Assembly (NCBI RefSeq): GCF_003429105.1
Contig: NZ_QVTD01000011.1
Coordinates: 124,001-188,000 of the forward strand
Direction: 5' to 3'
DNA length: 64,000 nucleotides
Origin: Peribacillus glennii
Lineage (GTDB): Bacteria > Bacillota > Bacilli > Bacillales > DSM-1321
Shown: positions 62,556 to 64,000 of the stretch, piece by piece
How the letters are laid out: each line of letters opens with the position of its first letter
How positions within the stretch are numbered: the stretch's first letter is position 1
Position numbers and translations under genes: made by a program
The notes under the pieces: model-generated
Seen by the model: the letters and a program-made list of their open reading frames with translations, nothing else
What the model was told of the DNA's origin: nothing
Database searches by the model: none

Positions 62556-64000
62556 ATGTCTCTCCGTTTTATACTTGGAAGAACCGGGACGGGAAAAACG
62601 ACAAATATACTTGATGAAATCCGCGGCAAGCTCCATGGAAATCCGTCAGGAAGCCCCATCATTTATCTGGTTCCCGATCAAATGACGTTTTTATCTGAAT
62701 ATAAATTGGCTACGACCCCCGGCCTTACGGGAATGATTCGCTCCCAGGTATACAGTTTTACCCGGCTTGCCTGGCGCGTGCTCCAGGAAACCGGCGGGAT
62801 GACGAGGATCCATCTGGACAGTGTTGGAGCCAATATGCTCATCCGCAAGATCATTGAAGATAAAAAAGATGATTTGAAAATGTTCCGCCGCTCTGCCGAC
62901 AAACAGGGATTCATCGCGCAGCTCGAGGACATGCTGACGGAATTCAAGCGGTACTGCATAAACCCTGAAGACATTAAGGAATTCGCTGAGAAAAAGGGGA
63001 GCAGCGGGGGGCTTGATGCAAAGCTTCATGATTTGGAAATGATCTACAGAGCTTTTGAGGATGAATTGGCCGGCAAGTATTTGGGCTCGGAGGATTATTT
63101 TAAATTGCTGGTGGAAAAGATGGCGTCTTCACCATATATCGCATCAGCGGAGATTTATATCGACGGCTTTTACAGCATGACACCCCAGGAGCTTCTTATT
63201 GTCAAAGAACTGATAAAGCTTAGCAAGGGCGTCACCATATCTTTGACACTTGACCAGCCCTACAAGCAAAATCCGCCCGGAGACCTGGATTTATTCAGGC
63301 AGACAGGTACACTTTACCATAGTATCTGCACAGAGGCCGCAAATCTCGGGATCATTCCTGAACCTGATATTGTTTTGTCCCGGGCGGAACGGTTTGCCGG
63401 CAGTCCAACACTTGCGCATCTTGAAGCCAATTTTAATGTCAGGCCGGCACGCACATTCTTGAACGGGCCGGATATCGCTGTGGCACAAGCGGTCAACCGC
63501 CGGTCAGAGGTTGAGGGAACTGCGCGGACAATTTTAAAGCTCGTCCGTGAAGAAAATTACCGCTGGAAGGATATTGCGATTTTACTTCGCAATGGCGATT
63601 CCTACCATGATCTGATCCACACGGTTTTCCGTGATTATCATATCCCCGTTTTCGTCGATGCCAAGCGTTCCATGCTAAATCACCCCTTGATCGAATTGAT
63701 ACGGTCAACCCTTGAAATCCTGCTTACGAATTGGAGGTATGAACCGGTTTTCCGCTCCATTAAAACCGAACTGCTGTACCCGATTGCCCGAAACCAGAAT
63801 CGCATGAGGGAAAGGGTGGACAGTCTGGAAAATTTTGTGCTTTCCCATGGGGTCAAGGGCAATAAGTGGACTTCTAAGGAACGTTGGAAATACGTGCGGT
63901 TCCGCGGACTGGAACTTGAAGAACGCGCCCAGACTGAAAGCGAAAAGCGGATAGAGGATGATTTGAACGAGCTGAAACAGATGTTCACCGAGCCGATTCT
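62556..64000 (+). CDS. addB: ATP-dependent helicase/nuclease subunit B (partial, 5' part)
   Basis: The frame is open to the window end, giving about 481 residues of a protein normally near 1,160. It starts MSLRFILGRTGTGKTTNILD, with Walker A GRTGTGKTT, and continues with PIIYLVPDQMTFLSEYKL and YIDGFYSMTPQELL. AddB partners AddA in double-strand break processing at Chi sites. The C-terminal nuclease and Fe-S cysteines lie beyond the window. GGAGGAGGAAATAGG precedes the ATG. Confidence 0.95.
   Translation, partial: MSLRFILGRTGTGKTTNILDEIRGKLHGNPSGSPIIYLVPDQMTFLSEYKLATTPGLTGMIRSQVYSFTRLAWRVLQETGGMTRIHLDSVGANMLIRKIIEDKKDDLKMFRRSADKQGFIAQLEDMLTEFKRYCINPEDIKEFAEKKGSSGGLDAKLHDLEMIYRAFEDELAGKYLGSEDYFKLLVEKMASSPYIASAEIYIDGFYSMTPQELLIVKELIKLSKGVTISLTLDQPYKQNPPGDLDLFRQTGTLYHSICTEAANLGIIPEPDIVLSRAERFAGSPTLAHLEANFNVRPARTFLNGPDIAVAQAVNRRSEVEGTARTILKLVREENYRWKDIAILLRNGDSYHDLIHTVFRDYHIPVFVDAKRSMLNHPLIELIRSTLEILLTNWRYEPVFRSIKTELLYPIARNQNRMRERVDSLENFVLSHGVKGNKWTSKERWKYVRFRGLELEERAQTESEKRIEDDLNELKQMFTEPI

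Overview
The window looks like chromosomal DNA of a spore-forming member of the Bacillaceae. Its gene order follows the Bacillus subtilis fumarase/yhe/yha/yhf/yhj region closely: yheE-yheD-yheC-yheA, yhaX-hemZ, yhaR-yhzD-yhaQ-yhaP, yhaO-yhaN-yhaM-yhaL-prsA, scoC-yhaH-trpP-serC-hit-ecsABC-yhaA, hmoB-hemE-hemH-hemY, yhfH-yhfI-lplJ-lcfB, yhfN, yhzC-comK, yhjD-yhjE-sip-addB. Strong GGAGG-type ribosome sites, frequent TTG/GTG starts, U-tailed hairpin terminators and sporulation genes all agree. The species cannot be fixed from this sequence; identifications rest on remembered family features, not on searches.

Layout. 0.2-5.5 kb: fumC, then leftward msmX with a PucR-type regulator, and a secreted VanX-type dipeptidase preceded by a degenerate repeat array. 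5.5-9.7 kb: a leftward run of yheE and three ATP-grasp YheC/D paralogues. 10-21.5 kb: yheA, a HAD phosphatase, a SplA-like protein, a DinB protein, hemZ, ykgA, an acyl-CoA ligase behind a cre site, yhaR, an ABC exporter and galE. 21.5-28.5 kb: the YhaO/YhaN nuclease pair, a small HExxH protein, yhaM and yhaL. 28.6-38.5 kb: secretion and exoprotease control (prsA, scoC, ecsABC) mixed with trpP, serC and hit; trpP carries a TRAP-type triplet array over its ribosome site, and the long hit-ecsA gap holds a decayed gene. 38.5-45.5 kb: yhaA, a polysaccharide deacetylase that interrupts the usual order, heme-degrading hmoB and heme-making hemEHY. 45.5-54.5 kb: thioesterase, yhfH, yhfI, lplJ, lcfB (FadR-type box), a CDF transporter, a truncated DUF1700/DUF4097 locus, enoyl-CoA hydratase and an HD protein. 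54.5-64 kb: azlCD, SCO protein, yhfN, a YitT protein, yhzC/comK, yhjD, a candidate structured RNA, yhjE, signal peptidase I and the 5' part of addB.

How the genes work together. HemZ, HemE, HemH and HemY belong to the Gram-positive coproporphyrin heme route, with HmoB for turnover. Two acyl-CoA ligases and two crotonase-family enzymes serve fatty-acid use, apparently under different control (a cre site at one ligase, a FadR-type box at the other). PrsA, ScoC, EcsABC and signal peptidase I form a secretion theme.

I see no rRNA, tRNA, CRISPR array, insertion sequence or prophage. This is mostly ordinary core genome. The less explained parts are the structured element near 60.8-60.9 kb, the leader of addB, the tripled YheC/D array, the decayed gene near 35.4 kb, and several degenerate intergenic repeats. 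I did not find a convincing new multi-gene system.
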